This document shows, one piece after another, positions 24,124 through 34,257 of a stretch of 64,000 bases of DNA. Below the pieces are notes generated by a model, which did no database searches, was not told the DNA's origin, and saw only the letters and a program-made list of their open reading frames with translations. This stretch comes from Agrypnia vestita (lineage: Eukaryota; Arthropoda; Insecta; Trichoptera; Phryganeidae). The first letter of the stretch is position 1; every line of letters begins with the position of its first letter. The position numbers and the translations under genes were made by a program. The stretch covers positions 33,169 to 97,168 of the forward strand of contig JADDOH010010151.1 in NCBI GenBank assembly GCA_016648135.1, given 5' to 3'.

Positions 24124-24224
24124 GGATGTGTCTAGCTTGGTCATTTCAAACAAACGAAAGATTCTCAGATTTGGTGAACATACGCAGAACTTGGTGAACA
24201 TTGCATTGTGTAAAATGATCACTT

Positions 24225-24375
24225 AACCCTAGATTCACAAACTATATTTAGGGTTACATCGTTCATAAACATATTTATTTATGTATAAATACGGAGAAAA
24301 TGACACGTAAAATGACATTAACCCTAGATTCATAAACTATATTTAGGGTTACATTATTCATAAACATATTTTCAT
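24225..24375. repeat. Direct duplication, 95-base period
   Basis: AACCCTAGATTCACAAACTA with its 50-base context at 24225 recurs at 24320. Each unit contains both CCCTA and TAGGGTTA, so it is a short inverted motif, but it is not an insect TTAGG telomere array. Confidence 0.75.
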
Positions 24376-25214
24376 TTAATGATTACGGTAGATATAAAAA
24401 AAAAACTACAAAGATTATGAACGATATTATTAGAATGAACTTTTATTTGGAATTAAAAAAATTTAAAAATTTCGCGCCGCGCTCTGAGGCTAATTATTTG
24501 AGGGTGTATGAGAGACTTTTATGTTTATGAGTCTAGGTTTAAGCCAGCTCATACAGGTTGTAAGCCCTGAGCCATCGTATAAAAAGACACCCACGTCTCA
24601 CATGTAGCTTTGTCTCATGTTAGCTCTGTGAGACTTCTGTAATTTATCTTAATTAAATAATAAAGTTATTGTCTTATTTGCTGGTGGCGAACCAATATAT
24701 TTTTATGGTTAGATTTTTATAGTTTTCTTAAAAATGAATCCGTCTAAGCGTTTTTAATTTTTTTATCGCAGAAAATTTTCCACTCACGTGTTCTTGATAA
24801 ATCTGCCGTTCTCCTAGGAAATATCTCCAACTATAATCCTTACGTAATGTGCTGTTATATTGTACACTGCCTGTTTGCTTCTAAAATAACTTTGTTAAAT
24901 GGAAATGGTCACGTTGTGGGTATGAAGAGAGAACAATAATAAATAATGAATAATCACATAAATCATGCTTTTGGGCCAAAATTTAACTTGGTAAAGCAGT
25001 TTGAAACTATTTATTGTTAATGGCCTATTTTAATACAATAACTAAACCACTCATTGTTTTATGACTTTGGAAGTCAACCATCACGGCTGGCACTAGGGTT
25101 TGCGAAATTGGCTTTACCGGTAAACCGGTAAAATTTGAATTTATTCGTCTTCTTCTTCTTGTATCCTATCAGTTCGTAAAACTTTGGCTAAGATTATTTT
25201 ATTTACTCCAGCTT
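24376..25214. other. No recognised gene
   Basis: AT-rich; CTTACCGGTAAACCGGTAAA near 25112 is a short internal duplication. Confidence 0.3.
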
Positions 25215-25868
25215 TATAGCAACCAGTAACTCGCATTCACATATTACTATACAAGCATTACGAAACCTTGACGAAATACCAAAAACTAAGGCAACACATG
25301 GACAGAAAAATTACTCATACATAGGGCCTAAAATATTTAACAAAACAGACTTCCCGACAATCAGAATATACTCAATGAATAAAATAAAAGCTTTAGCAAA
25401 CAACTGGCTTACCTCTAAAGGTAGAACAGGAACTGAAAATTTACTTACTGTAGTTGCATAATAATGTCTATAAATAAAAATGTATACCTATATAAATAAA
25501 TATATTAATTAAGGAAAATAAAAAATAATCTTAAACAAAACTTTAACCCTTTTTATATTAAACAATATTCTACACATATTTACACTTGGACTTATGACTC
25601 ACTCAACCTATCACTAACATTCCACTTGATACTTTGTAGACACATAATTATTACCTTATGAAAACAAATATTATTAACGAATTCAAAAAAATATATATAA
25701 TTGTGTTCTATAACGCCACTCTGGGACAGGCATAGCCTAGAAGAGTGGCATAATCCACAAATATAACAACAACAAAAAAATGTGTAATCTTATCTTATAT
25801 TTTTATTGTTAAATTATTATTAAGTACCTATATATTGTAAACAAGGATTTTTTGAAATAAATAATAAA
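25215..25868 (+). mobile_element. LINE 3' end, family 4, copy 2
   Basis: Collinear with 17203-17855: SNSHSH.., ATHGQKNYSYIGPKIFN, INKIKALANNWL and a stop at about 25462. It keeps the proline of the GPK motif that copy 1 has lost. The UTR and 3' end match. Confidence 0.75.
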
Positions 25869-26209
25869 AAAAATACTGCAGCCCGAAATTGCGTGCAAAC
25901 TGCACATAGAGTTTTGCGAGATGCTTGTTAAAATAGTAAAATTAAATAATATACAGATTATAATAAATAATATTGTTCTTAAAAAAAAGTTCTACAATGA
26001 ATTGGCCAAAGCACTGCCTTAGATTTTTCAGCCATGTTGTTCTACTTTTTCCAGAACCCCGATTTCAGGCAATCTTTCTCTGAGGTGTCAGATCTCATAC
26101 TTTTCTGGATGTCTCATATCCGAGATATTGAGAATATTAAGAATTTAAGGTTTCCTTATTTTTCTTTATTCATCCGCTTCTTAACATAATATCTCCTTAA
26201 CATCACACA
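25869..26209. other. No recognised feature
   Basis: AT-rich spacer. Confidence 0.3.
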
Positions 26210-26510
26210 ATCTAGTTGATAGTCCGGAACATCTTCAACGAATATCTTTCCACATCCCAACTCGCAATAACAGACATTCACCAATTTTTTATCGACCCCT
26301 TTGCAAGACCAACTCAAAACAAAACTCCTTTATGTACAGATCCACAAATTCGTTCAACACAAACTATCACCACATTGACATTTTTAACTCAACGATAAGG
26401 GACATAAAACAAACAATATTTATACAAACGCACCCAAATTAATTCATACAATTTATCTTCCCTTCTACTTCCTTTCCTCGTTCCCTTCCACCCTCTCCAC
26501 TCGCTGTTAA
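26210..26510 (+). mobile_element. LINE 3' end, family 3, copy 2
   Basis: The frame starting LVDSPEHLQRISFHIPTR (from 26210) and running to FNSTIRDIKQTI and a stop near 26427 matches the 15.2-kb copy, with small indels that shift the frame locally. UTR (CTTCCTTTCCTCGTTCCC) shared. Confidence 0.75.
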
Positions 26511-26604
26511 AATAATTAAAAATAAATATTTTACTACGTCACACTTGTCTTAATAAATTACTATATTCAACGGAAAATTTGTAATGTGCATAATTTAATA
26601 TACA

Positions 26605-26822
26605 TTATTTTATATTTGTTTATATATAGATCTGCTGTTAATTTTCCCTAAAATAAATAAATATTCATTTCTCACTCTGTCTATCCAGCTCATTTTTAGA
26701 ATTCTACTGTAGATCCACATCTCAAATGCTTCAAGTCGCCTCTCCTGTTCTTCGGTAAACATCAATGTTTCCATTCCATAAAATTGTAATGAGAACACGT
26801 AGTATCTGACCATTCTCATTCG
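26605..26822 (-). pseudogene. LINE C-terminal fragment (YGME..RRLEAFEMW)
   Basis: Minus strand: FYGMETLMFTEEQERRLEAF, EMWIYSRILKMSWIDRVRNE. This is a classic post-RT segment of insect RTE/Jockey-type LINEs. Both ends are truncated. Confidence 0.65.
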
Positions 26823-27060
26823 TAATCGAACTATTAATATGACATAATATATAGTTACGTCATATCCCTATTTAAAGGTGTCTGCAATATGCATTTACAT
26901 TAAAAATAAATACGTATTCAAATTGTAAAAGTATAAATTATTTAAAAAAACATTCAAAACAGACAGTTAAAGAATGTTGGACATTGAAAATCATACCATA
27001 TGGCAGGTATACACAAGAACAAGATACTAAAAATATAATTGTCCATATTTTCTAATGTTT

Positions 27061-27240
27061 AGTTTGTAGTTTATCCTGAAGAAGGAACGGTAGTTCCAAA
27101 ACCGGATGGTGTTACCAAAAAAAAATGGTTTAAAGAAAGTGAGTTTTTAATAATTACCTACTTTTTTGTCTATCGGATTTGAGACATAAAGACAACCACT
27201 ACACTAGCATTTAAATATAACAATTGCGAATCATCTCTTA
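27061..27240. repeat. Two degraded hammerhead-like fragments
   Basis: Plus strand 27074-27108: CTGAAGA, A, GGAAC/GTTCC stem, AAAACCGGAT. The GAA box has become AAA. Minus strand 27215-27165: GTGGTTGTC..TCAAATCCGATAGACA, a deletion derivative of the ACCGGT family. They point away from each other's ribozyme 3' sides, as in other inverted pairs. Confidence 0.5.
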
Positions 27241-27542
27241 GAGTCCAATCATAATTCTGATATAAAAACAGGGGTTAAAATATTAAATTCTAATAATAAA
27301 GGTTAAAATATAATAATTTGGGAAAATTTTATATTTTTAAAGTCATTAAAAACAACATTCCTCTAATTAAAAATCAAATAAATTTCCCCTGCAGTCCTCT
27401 GTTTGATTTAAAATTATCAGGTAAAACCTAAGATTTGTCAACATCCCTATAGACCCCACCCTGTCTCCCACTCTCCTCTACTCAAATTCTTAATCCTTTT
27501 TGATAAGAAACTTAGAAATTGAAAAAAAAATGTTGGCCTTTA

Positions 27543-27779
27543 TAGCTAGACCGCATTCAAAAGAATTTGCGCAAAAAATATGTGTGTTGTTACGATGCAA
27601 AAAACGAACATAAAATAAGTTTTTCTAGTAAGTTAGTAACCTTTTTTAAAGTAAAAAAATTTTTTTTTTTGGAATATCATATTGAGGCTTGTAATACGGG
27701 CTTTCCAGGCAACTTTTCCCCGCTTTCTTCTTACCGGACAAAGCTAGGAAATGGTCTTTTGATTGTGGTCTACATATAG
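27543..27779. mobile_element. MITE with TAGACC ends, copy 1
   Basis: Ends TAGACCGCATTCAAAAG and the imperfect complement CTTTTGATTGTGGTCTA. The whole 235 bases occur inverted at 45430-45664. It abuts the ribozyme repeat that starts at 27781, apparently inserted at its edge (CTATA|GTTAGAG). Confidence 0.75.
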
Positions 27780-27780
27780 T

Positions 27781-28012
27781 TAGAGCAACACGCATGTGAA
27801 GAGTATTTTGTGAAGGTGTTGGTGCGTAAATAATACTATAGTTATGGTGTATAGTGATACTTACATGCTAGTGTAGTGGTTGTCCTGTTGAAGAGATGGA
27901 TTACGTGTCGAAACCTGTGGACAAAAAAGTAATTTTTAGTGGTTACATATTAACATAAATAACATTTTGTTAAAATGTCCGACCACAAAGTGAATGCTTT
28001 AAATATAAATAA
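27781..28012 (+). mobile_element. Ribozyme-bearing repeat, ACCGGT family, copy 2
   Basis: GTTAGAGCAACACGCATGTG, GTGTTGGTGCGTAAATAATA, TACATGCTAGTGTAGTGG, hammerhead-like motif, GTAATTTTTAGTGGTTAC, AACATTTTGTTAAAATGTCC and CAAAGTGAATGCTTTAAATA. The last segment recurs next to the 47.8-kb copy, which extends the family unit to about 230 bases. Confidence 0.75.
27880..27924 (+). ncRNA. Hammerhead-like motif, inactive-looking but with paired stem I
   Basis: Stem I TTGTC (27880-27884) pairs fully with GACAA (27920-27924). The core is CTGTTGA, where the invariant A6 is T; the base before the cleavage site is G instead of A, C or U. The stem III hexamer is ACCTGT. So the helices persist while the catalytic bases have drifted. 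Confidence 0.65.
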
Positions 28013-28071
28013 TGTAAATGAATTTTTGTTTTTATTTGTAATGGTTAACATAATTTTTTAATTCTACAAAG

Positions 28072-28245
28072 TGCCTTGTGTCTGGACGATAATGAAACTG
28101 TTTCCGTCATATTGACTCACTTTGCGGAAACAATAAATCCTCCAAAGCGTGCCGGCATAGAAAATGCAGTTAGATGTGCAGTGACCCAATTACATTTTCC
28201 GGCCAGCGATGGAGAGGGTGTTTGTGCAGATGATGGGTTTTAAAT
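28072..28245 (+). CDS. Orphan open stretch, unknown
   Basis: From about 28072 to a stop at 28243-28245 the frame reads SALCLDDNETVSVILTHFAE and AGIENAVRCAVTQLHFPASD. Amino-acid balance looks protein-like and codon choice is less AT-biased than nearby. There is no ATG at the start. It might be a decayed exon of a host gene or of an element I do not recognise. A following segment (28275-28335) is similar in composition but not open with it. Confidence 0.3.
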
Positions 28246-28404
28246 TGTTATGGGTATACAATCAATTTTAATCTAGGTGCGGAGGCTGCAGAAAATGGTA
28301 TTCCTGACACAGGCGTGCACGCTGTAGGGCGCACGTCATTCTTTTTTTCATCCTTTGAATTTTCGAATTTAAAAGCACTCAAATGTTGCATTTTACTGTT
28401 TTTA

Positions 28405-28560
28405 GAGTTTTCATTAAAACTGGTGTACATATGGCAAGACAAAGATATCTCTGCCATAGAGCTTCGAAACTGGAGAGAGCTGGCACTAGACCGAGATGAG
28501 TGGAGGAATATTATTGAGGAGGCCAAGACCCACCAAGGGTTGTAGTGCCAAGAATGATGA
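28405..28560 (+). pseudogene. RTE-like LINE extreme C-terminus
   Basis: ELRNWRELALDRDEWRNIIE followed by EAKTHQGL and a stop at 28545 is a signature end of insect RTE/Jockey-type LINEs (DR..WR..V/IEEAKTHQGL). It is followed by ATGATGATGA, a typical tail. Confidence 0.75.
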
Positions 28561-28562
28561 TG

Positions 28563-28589
28563 AATGATATATATATATATATATATATA
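28563..28589. repeat. (AT)n microsatellite
   Basis: Alternating AT between the LINE tail and the Helitron. Confidence 0.9.
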
Positions 28590-28924
28590 TGCTTTCTAGC
28601 ACATTGTTTTGTTATGGGAAGGCCGCAAATGCTTCGGATTATTTCAAAATAGGCACGCTGACTGTGTCGGTGAGTCTAGAAGGTTCCGGAAAAACCTGCT
28701 CTAGAAAGTTCTGGAAGGAGAAGGTTCTTGAAAATTCCCGAAAGTTCTATAAGGTTCTAAACTGAGTGGCGGAACGTGTCGGTGTGTCTAGAAGGTTCCT
28801 GTACATTCGATAAATTTCTTAAAAGTTTGGAAGGAGAATGTTCTACAAGGTTCGCGAAAGTTCTATGACGATCCAAACAGAGTACTAAAAATCTACGCGT
28901 GCGAAGCCGCGTGGGCACAGCTAG
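28590..28924 (+). mobile_element. Non-autonomous Helitron with heat-shock-element array, copy 2
   Basis: Collinear with 4922-5254. The terminal hairpin is ACGCG (28895-28899) with CGCGT (28908-28912), shifted relative to copy 1 yet still paired, then CTAG at 28921-28924 and T. The element contains the same TTC/GAA arrays. The left end is truncated at the microsatellite. Confidence 0.7.
28725..28747. promoter_or_regulatory. Five-unit heat-shock-element-like array
   Basis: TTC at 28725, GAA at 28730, TTC at 28735, GAA at 28740 and TTC at 28745, each two bases apart. A second run has GAA at 28704, TTC at 28709 and GAA at 28714. Confidence 0.55.
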
Positions 28925-28949
28925 TTAAACATAAATAGCCATTTTCTGT

Positions 28950-29150
28950 TTGGTTTGCAATCCTAGGATTGATCTGCAACAAGCACTCTATTCCTCCACT
29001 CCTCTCTGTCATCTGTCTTTCTTGGTAGGTGCTACAGCGCACATCTTCGATAATCTGGTTTACGTAGCTTGATCTCGGGCGGCCTCTACAATTGTTTCCT
29101 TCAACATTTCCCTCGACGATGGTAAAAAGCAGGTCCGATGCCTTATAAGG
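28950..29150 (-). pseudogene. LINE C-terminal fragment (GRPRSSYVNQI type)
   Basis: Minus strand: GNNCRGRPRSSYVNQIIEDV, RCSTYQERQMTE, then IECL. Pattern G-R-P-R-x-x-Y-x-x-Q is the post-RT tail of RTE-type LINEs. Truncated at both ends. Confidence 0.6.
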
Positions 29151-29880
29151 GTGTCTCAGTAAGAGTGCACTAATTCATTTTAAAATAAAAACACGTATTT
29201 TTGAGAGAGTTGTGATATTTTTTATTGGGAGTAAAGAAGACATGTTCCGATTAAGTATGAAATAAAATATGCGGCAAATGACCCCCACGGCTCTTATAAC
29301 AGGCCATTACCCTTTTCATGAATTTTTCCATGAATTTTTCACAGAGATGTGGCTATATCTCACCGATGACGCGTTGGATCTCGGATTTGAGCTCAGGAAT
29401 TGTTTGTGGTTTACTCGCATAAACCTTAGATTTCACAAAACCCCAAAGAAAAAAATCACACGGCGTTAAATCGCTTGATCTTGGTGGCCAGTTGACATCA
29501 GAATTTCGTGAGATAATTTGTTCTGTAAATCGTTGCTGCAATAAATCGATTGCTTCATGCGCGGTGTGGCAGGTGGCGCCGTCTTGCTGGAACCACATTT
29601 CGCCCAGATCCATGCCGTCCAGTTGTGGCCACAAGAACTCGGTTATCATGTTCCTGTAGCGAATGCAGTGCAATTTCAGCCTCATCTTCAAAAAAGTATG
29701 GCCCAATCACGCCGCCTGACCAAAATCCGCACCAGACAGTTGTTCGTTGTCGGTGCATTTGTTTCTCGTGAATTGCAAAAGGATTTTCTGAGCCCCAAAT
29801 TCGACAATTTTGTGGAATTCCATTCAGATGGAAATGCGCTTCATCGGAGAAGAAGATTTTTTCGAAAAAATTAGAATTGA
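29150..29880 (-). pseudogene. Tc1/mariner-superfamily transposase fragment, DD41D spacing
   Basis: Minus strand, starting near 29875: FFSDEAHFHLNG (first aspartate), VWCGFWSGGVIGPYFFED, then after a frameshift near 29690 WFQQDGATCHTA (second D) and WPPRSSDLTPCDFFLWG (third D). The interval between the second and third D is 41 residues, the DD41D class (rosa-like) of the superfamily. A stop at 29353 interrupts the C-terminus, which continues to KSRGGHLPHILF near 29265. The N-terminal DNA-binding half is missing. A candidate right end lies around 29150 (GGGTGTCTCAGTAAGAGTGC). Confidence 0.8.
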
Positions 29881-29956
29881 CTTCACTCTGAATGAAAATA
29901 CTGGTAAAAATAGGAGTTTAATAAATTGAAAATAATATTTCTGTCGTATACTAGTG

Positions 29957-30145
29957 TAATGAGTAGCTTGTTGGTCTTGTGGTTAGGACTCTCGCCTCGT
30001 GATCCAAAGGTCGCAGGTTCGAATCTCACTCCAGACAAGCAAGTTAGTCCTATTTTCATAGCACAAGCGTTTAGCTTAATTTGAAAATAGTAAGAATATT
30101 GATGTGACACGAATTCCGTGTTCGCATCTCTATTTTATTAAAAAA
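29957..30145 (+). mobile_element. tRNA-derived SINE, family A, copy 1
   Basis: Box A-like TGGTCTTGTGGTTAGGA and box B GGTTCGAATCTC (30016 region) lie at tRNA-like spacing (internal RNA polymerase III promoter). A tRNA-unrelated body follows (TTTTCATAGCACAAGCG, GTGACACGAATTCCGTG) and an A-rich end. The same unit lies inverted at 34078-34257. The anticodon arm does not fold well, so it is not a functional tRNA gene. Confidence 0.8.
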
Positions 30146-30415
30146 AATTATAGAAATTCGGATGAATTCCATTAGACAAGATAAAGTATATAGCTAAAAT
30201 CTCCGAAAATCAATATACATAGATGTCTCATTTAGGGACATCTGTGGTTATTCAAGGGGAAGGAAAAAGCTTTGGTGCTAGCCACTTGGGGGTCGTTAGA
30301 ACTCACATGTGAAACGTGGCGCAAAAATTTAAATATATATACAACTTCCAAAAATTAACAGACATGGTTTTCTATCATGGGTGGAAATGGCGAACGTTGC
30401 ATATGTGTAAAGTGA
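30146..30415. other. No recognised feature
   Basis: AT-rich spacer. Confidence 0.3.
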
Positions 30416-30417
30416 TC

Positions 30418-30590
30418 ACCTAAGCCTAAAAAAAAAAGACTTCTATACCTACTCTCCCTTGAAAAAAATACAGTTTCGTCTCTGTGAGACATCCATAATA
30501 TGCATTAATTGATTATTGATGTCCCTGTGACAAATAATCCAGTTCTGTTCTGAAAAATATACATACATACATACATACATACTCAAAATA
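30418..30590. repeat. Dispersed repeat (copy of one arm of the 42.5-kb palindrome)
   Basis: AAAAAGACTTCTATACCTAC, CGTCTCTGTGAGACATC and CCAGTTCTGTTCTGAAAAAT match 42690-42830 and 51275-51420. An (ATAC)n tract at about 30557-30582 interrupts it. Confidence 0.65.
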
Positions 30591-32218
30591 TTCTATGTGT
30601 ATCTAATTTTAAAATGTATGTGGTCATGTTTTTATTTTTAACCTTCTGACACTGAGGTGACTTTTTCGATTTCATTTTGCTGACGAGAAGTCCGACGTAT
30701 GGACATTTAAAAAACTGTTTTTAAACAGGTTATGATTTTTTTATTTTTCATTATTTTTATTGGGAGAATGAAATTGAAGTAAGAATACAAAAATATTAAT
30801 TAATATTACAGAAATAATCAGACATTGAGGACAACCATCTTTAAAATGCCTATAAAAAATAAATGTTGTTTTACTTAGACTTTAACTTATAAATAAGAAA
30901 AATATTGAAAAAAAAAAAAAATAATGAAAAATAATTACTCAAACAATACGTCTCTAATTCTTTACTAATTACTGACCTTACGTATTGTAGACACCCAACT
31001 ACTATAGATCCTTACATACGTACACTTCAACTGTTTACCCTGAATGCCAAAAGAAGTTTAACTTCAATAATTAAATATTAATTAACATAACCCTATCTCG
31101 TGTATAGTAGCAAAACTCAGAAAATCGTCTTCATTCAATTTTGAATAGAAAAAGTTTTTTAAACTTTACGTTTTAGGTCAACAGTTTGGAGATAAGCGAT
31201 AAGCGAAAGTTTGCATCTTTTTTCGATACTATTTCCGATCCATCTTGAATGTATTTCGCTATTACTCTATTGTTCTATAATATGTATTCTACACTACTGG
31301 TACACTACATTTCTACACTAATATTTTACAGTACATTGAGTATCCTGTACATTATTTTATATAATAGGTTAAATCCACAATCTAATTTTTGTGGATTTAA
31401 CCTATTAAAATAATGCGAATTTTCTTTTGCAAATTAATTAAATGTTTTAATTACAAAAGTGTTCTACAATATCAAAGAAGGAATAATGATATTTTTAAAC
31501 AATGCGCGATAAATTAAATTTATTTTCATTTCAAGTCCACTAAATATGGAATCAAAATTATCAAAGACGATAATTATTTTCATCTTATAATTCGATCCAG
31601 ACTTTCGTTATTTCAATCAGCTCGCTATTTAAGAGTCAGCGATACAGAAAATCCCTAGTATTTATTTCCCATCCAGAAAAATTCTTAGAAAAAAATACCT
31701 TCGTAATTCAAGTCTTTAAGGTAGATACGTGAAATCGAAAAGAAATTTCTTATTCGGCGATTCTTTCAAGAAAACCTTTAATATATTTTTGATTAGTACA
31801 ATCAAATTACTGACTAATATTTCGCCATAATCGTAGAATAACGACGCACGTGATTTTTCTCAAGTTTGCAGGAGAGTATTTTGAAGTTTTATTTATATAA
31901 AGATACTTTATCATAGCTCGATAGCTACAAAATATTTTCCTTTAAAACATGGGTTAGTTATGTAAAGTTGATACCTTGCGAACCTCTAATATAGTCAGTG
32001 CAGTACAACGACGTTTTTACACATGCTGCATTGTTCTACGATCGCAAATCAGAACCATCGTTGTACCGACTTCGTATAACGACGTTTAAATTAATGAGAA
32101 ATAATACACTTTTATATACCATTAGATGATTTCTTTTTTTCACTTTTTAACGATCCTAATAAATCAATGTGTAATTTTTTGCATACCCGGCATTGTTCTA
32201 CGATCATGACGATTTATC
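30591..32218. other. No recognised gene
   Basis: AT-rich. Near 31340-31415 a GTGGATTTAACCTATT stretch is the complement of AATAGGTTAAATCCAC (31364-31379 and 31393-31408), a 16-bp hairpin. CGACGTTT repeats near 32008 and 32081. Confidence 0.35.
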
Positions 32219-32438
32219 AGGGGCGTGTGGTGAGAACAAGAAGCATGACTTTTTTCTAAGCATGTATTTTGAAAAGAAACTGAAATAAGATATATATCTC
32301 GTAATATTTATATCACAATAATTAACATATTATTCAGATTTTAATATTTCATAATATTCTGCCAGATAAATATTTAATTTCAATTTTTTTTCCAAATATA
32401 TGTTTAAATAAATGCTTCTTGTTCTCACCGCACGCCCA
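32219..32438. mobile_element. hAT-like MITE, copy 2 (uninterrupted)
   Basis: Ends CAGGGGCGTGTGGTGAGAAC and the complement GTTCTCACCGCACGCCC. About 220 bases, no coding capacity, strongly inverted. This copy defines the empty sites of the two insertions in copy 1. A third, more diverged copy is at about 39479-39705. Confidence 0.8.
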
Positions 32439-32485
32439 TAATATTTATAAAAAAAAACTAACTATTCTCACTATGAGTATCACAA

Positions 32486-32735
32486 CACATCCTTCTGTAT
32501 GTAATAATGTCCGTCACAATCGCTACCAAATGGCGCAAATAATAATGAGGAATAAAATAGTGAGATATAAAAAAAATCGTGCATAATTCTGTATGTAATA
32601 TTATTCGTCAAAAACGCTACCAGATGCCGAAAACAATGAGCAAATAATGAGATATAAAATAAGGGTTTATATATTTTTTATTTATTTTAGTCGTTTCATT
32701 TCTCTAGGTAATTATGTCCGTCACTAACGCTACCA
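32486..32735. repeat. Degenerate tandem repeat, about 100-base period
   Basis: TCTGTATGTAATAATGTCCG..CGCTACCAAATGGCG at 32493, TCTGTATGTAATATTATTCG..CGCTACCAGATGCCG at 32590, and TAATTATGTCCGTCACTAAC..CGCTACCACATGATG at 32708. A related block is at 48140-48190. Confidence 0.55.
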
Positions 32736-32924
32736 CATGATGCTGTTTTCACTGTAACTAACTTCAACAATCATCAAACAACAAGCAAACATCCTACGAT
32801 TTCGCGCTAAATTTAAATTGGCATTTTCTGAAAAACTGAAACAATTCAGGTAGTATATAAGAAAATTTTGAGTTGAAATGAATGAAAATTTCTTACATGT
32901 TTTATAACAAAATAAATACCTATA

Positions 32925-33397
32925 CAGGGTTTAACAGAACTAGTCCACAATCTTTACTGGTGAATTCCTGTCTACATTATGAGTCTAAAATGTCGAAGCA
33001 ACCGTGATCAACAGTTATGGAGACGTGCAGCATCAATGTTTGCATCTTTATCAATTTTTTTTATTTGTTTTTTTTTGCGAAACGCTGTTCTTTCAGTAAC
33101 TTATTATGTAAAATTCCTTCGCTCGATACAATTTTAAAAAATTATAAAAACCTTTTCATAGAAATTGAAAATATTTTTTTAAAAATGTTTTTATTATTTT
33201 ATTTGACTTGTATTGAAACGAATGAATTTTTTATAATCGATATAAATAACTGTAATTGCAGTTTAACGTTTTACAAAAAATACTTCAGAAATATTGAAAA
33301 TAATATATATTAGGTCATGTTTGCTTTTACATTTTTGACTTATAATCGTGGTAAGAATCCACCAGCAAAGTATTGTGGACAGCTCTGTTACACCTTG
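32925..33397. mobile_element. Long-armed MITE (CAGGGTTTAACAGA), complete
   Basis: Left CAGGGTTTAACAGAACTAGTC and right complement of CAAGGTGTAACAGAGCTGTC. The arms stay complementary for more than 60 bases and more loosely further in (TCGATATAAATAACTGTAAT on the right). The 98-codon frame inside (33017-33313) is AT-rich and not credible as a gene. Confidence 0.75.
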
Positions 33398-33614
33398 TTA
33401 ATAAATATGTTATATTCTTTAGATGATAATTGTGTAATTTTTGAATCGTAAGGTCATATAAATATAATTTATGTTAAGCTGAAATTCAAACTTAATATTT
33501 GTATCATTCAGTAATATCATATTTAAACATATTTAACGAAAAATTTTAAAACCAGACGCATTCCCAAGGACTGCGTAGATATTTTTTACTTTAATAAAGA
33601 TTTTTATTTGATGA

Positions 33615-33760
33615 AAATAAATGCTGCTATTTTTATAAACGCTAAGCCGTCTGGTTATGGTATTCGCCGCCCGAGGGCGCCCGCTATTGAAAACAAAGGT
33701 CGAGGGTTCAAATCTTGTTGCCAGTCGTCCGGGTTAGAATTATTTTCACAGGACGCACAA
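33615..33760 (+). mobile_element. tRNA-derived SINE-like segment, family B
   Basis: CCGTCTGGTTATGGTATTCG (box A-like) and GGTCGAGGGTTCAAATCTTG (box B) are separated by about 45 bases. A longer context cannot be delimited because there is a single copy. Confidence 0.5.
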
Positions 33761-34077
33761 CAGGTATATTTTGAAATTGATAATATAATTCAATAGAATT
33801 TTTATGATAATAATTGGTCGCGCCAGTCTCCACGTGTTTTGTTATGATATGTATGTCGAACGCCTGTGCATGAGCGAGGGTATGTCAGACTAACCACCTG
33901 ATGGCAATACGCCAATTGTCACTTTGACTGCATGGTCCAGTTGTTAATCGACCACGGCCTGCACTGTACAGCATCTCTCATCTCTTGCAGGACGATCACC
34001 ACCCGCTCCTGTCCTCATAGATCGTGCTCACACCTCTCTTGCTATCGATCATCCCTGCACCGCTATTTTTTTTTTAA
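33761..34077. other. No recognised feature
   Basis: Mixed composition. The T-rich segment at 34066-34077 is the A-tail side of the SINE that follows. Confidence 0.3.
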
Positions 34078-34257
34078 TAGAGATGCGGACACGGAATACG
34101 TGTCACATCAATATTCTTACTGTTTTCAAACTAAGCTAAACGCTTGTGCTATGAAAATAGGACTGACTTACTTGTCGGTCTGCAGTGAGGTTCGAACCCG
34201 CGAGCTTTGGATCGCGAGGCGAGAGTGCTAACCACAAGAGCAACAAGCTACTGTATT
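34078..34257 (-). mobile_element. tRNA-derived SINE, family A, copy 2
   Basis: Reverse complement of the 29957-30145 unit, with box B GGTTCGAACC(T) in better form and the same body and tail. An unrelated GC-richer sequence starts directly at its head (34258). Confidence 0.8.

Noticed and set aside
24225..24375. Telomere-like CCCTA/TAGGG units
   Set aside because: Only two copies of a 95-base unit containing an inverted motif; insect telomeres would be TTAGG arrays.
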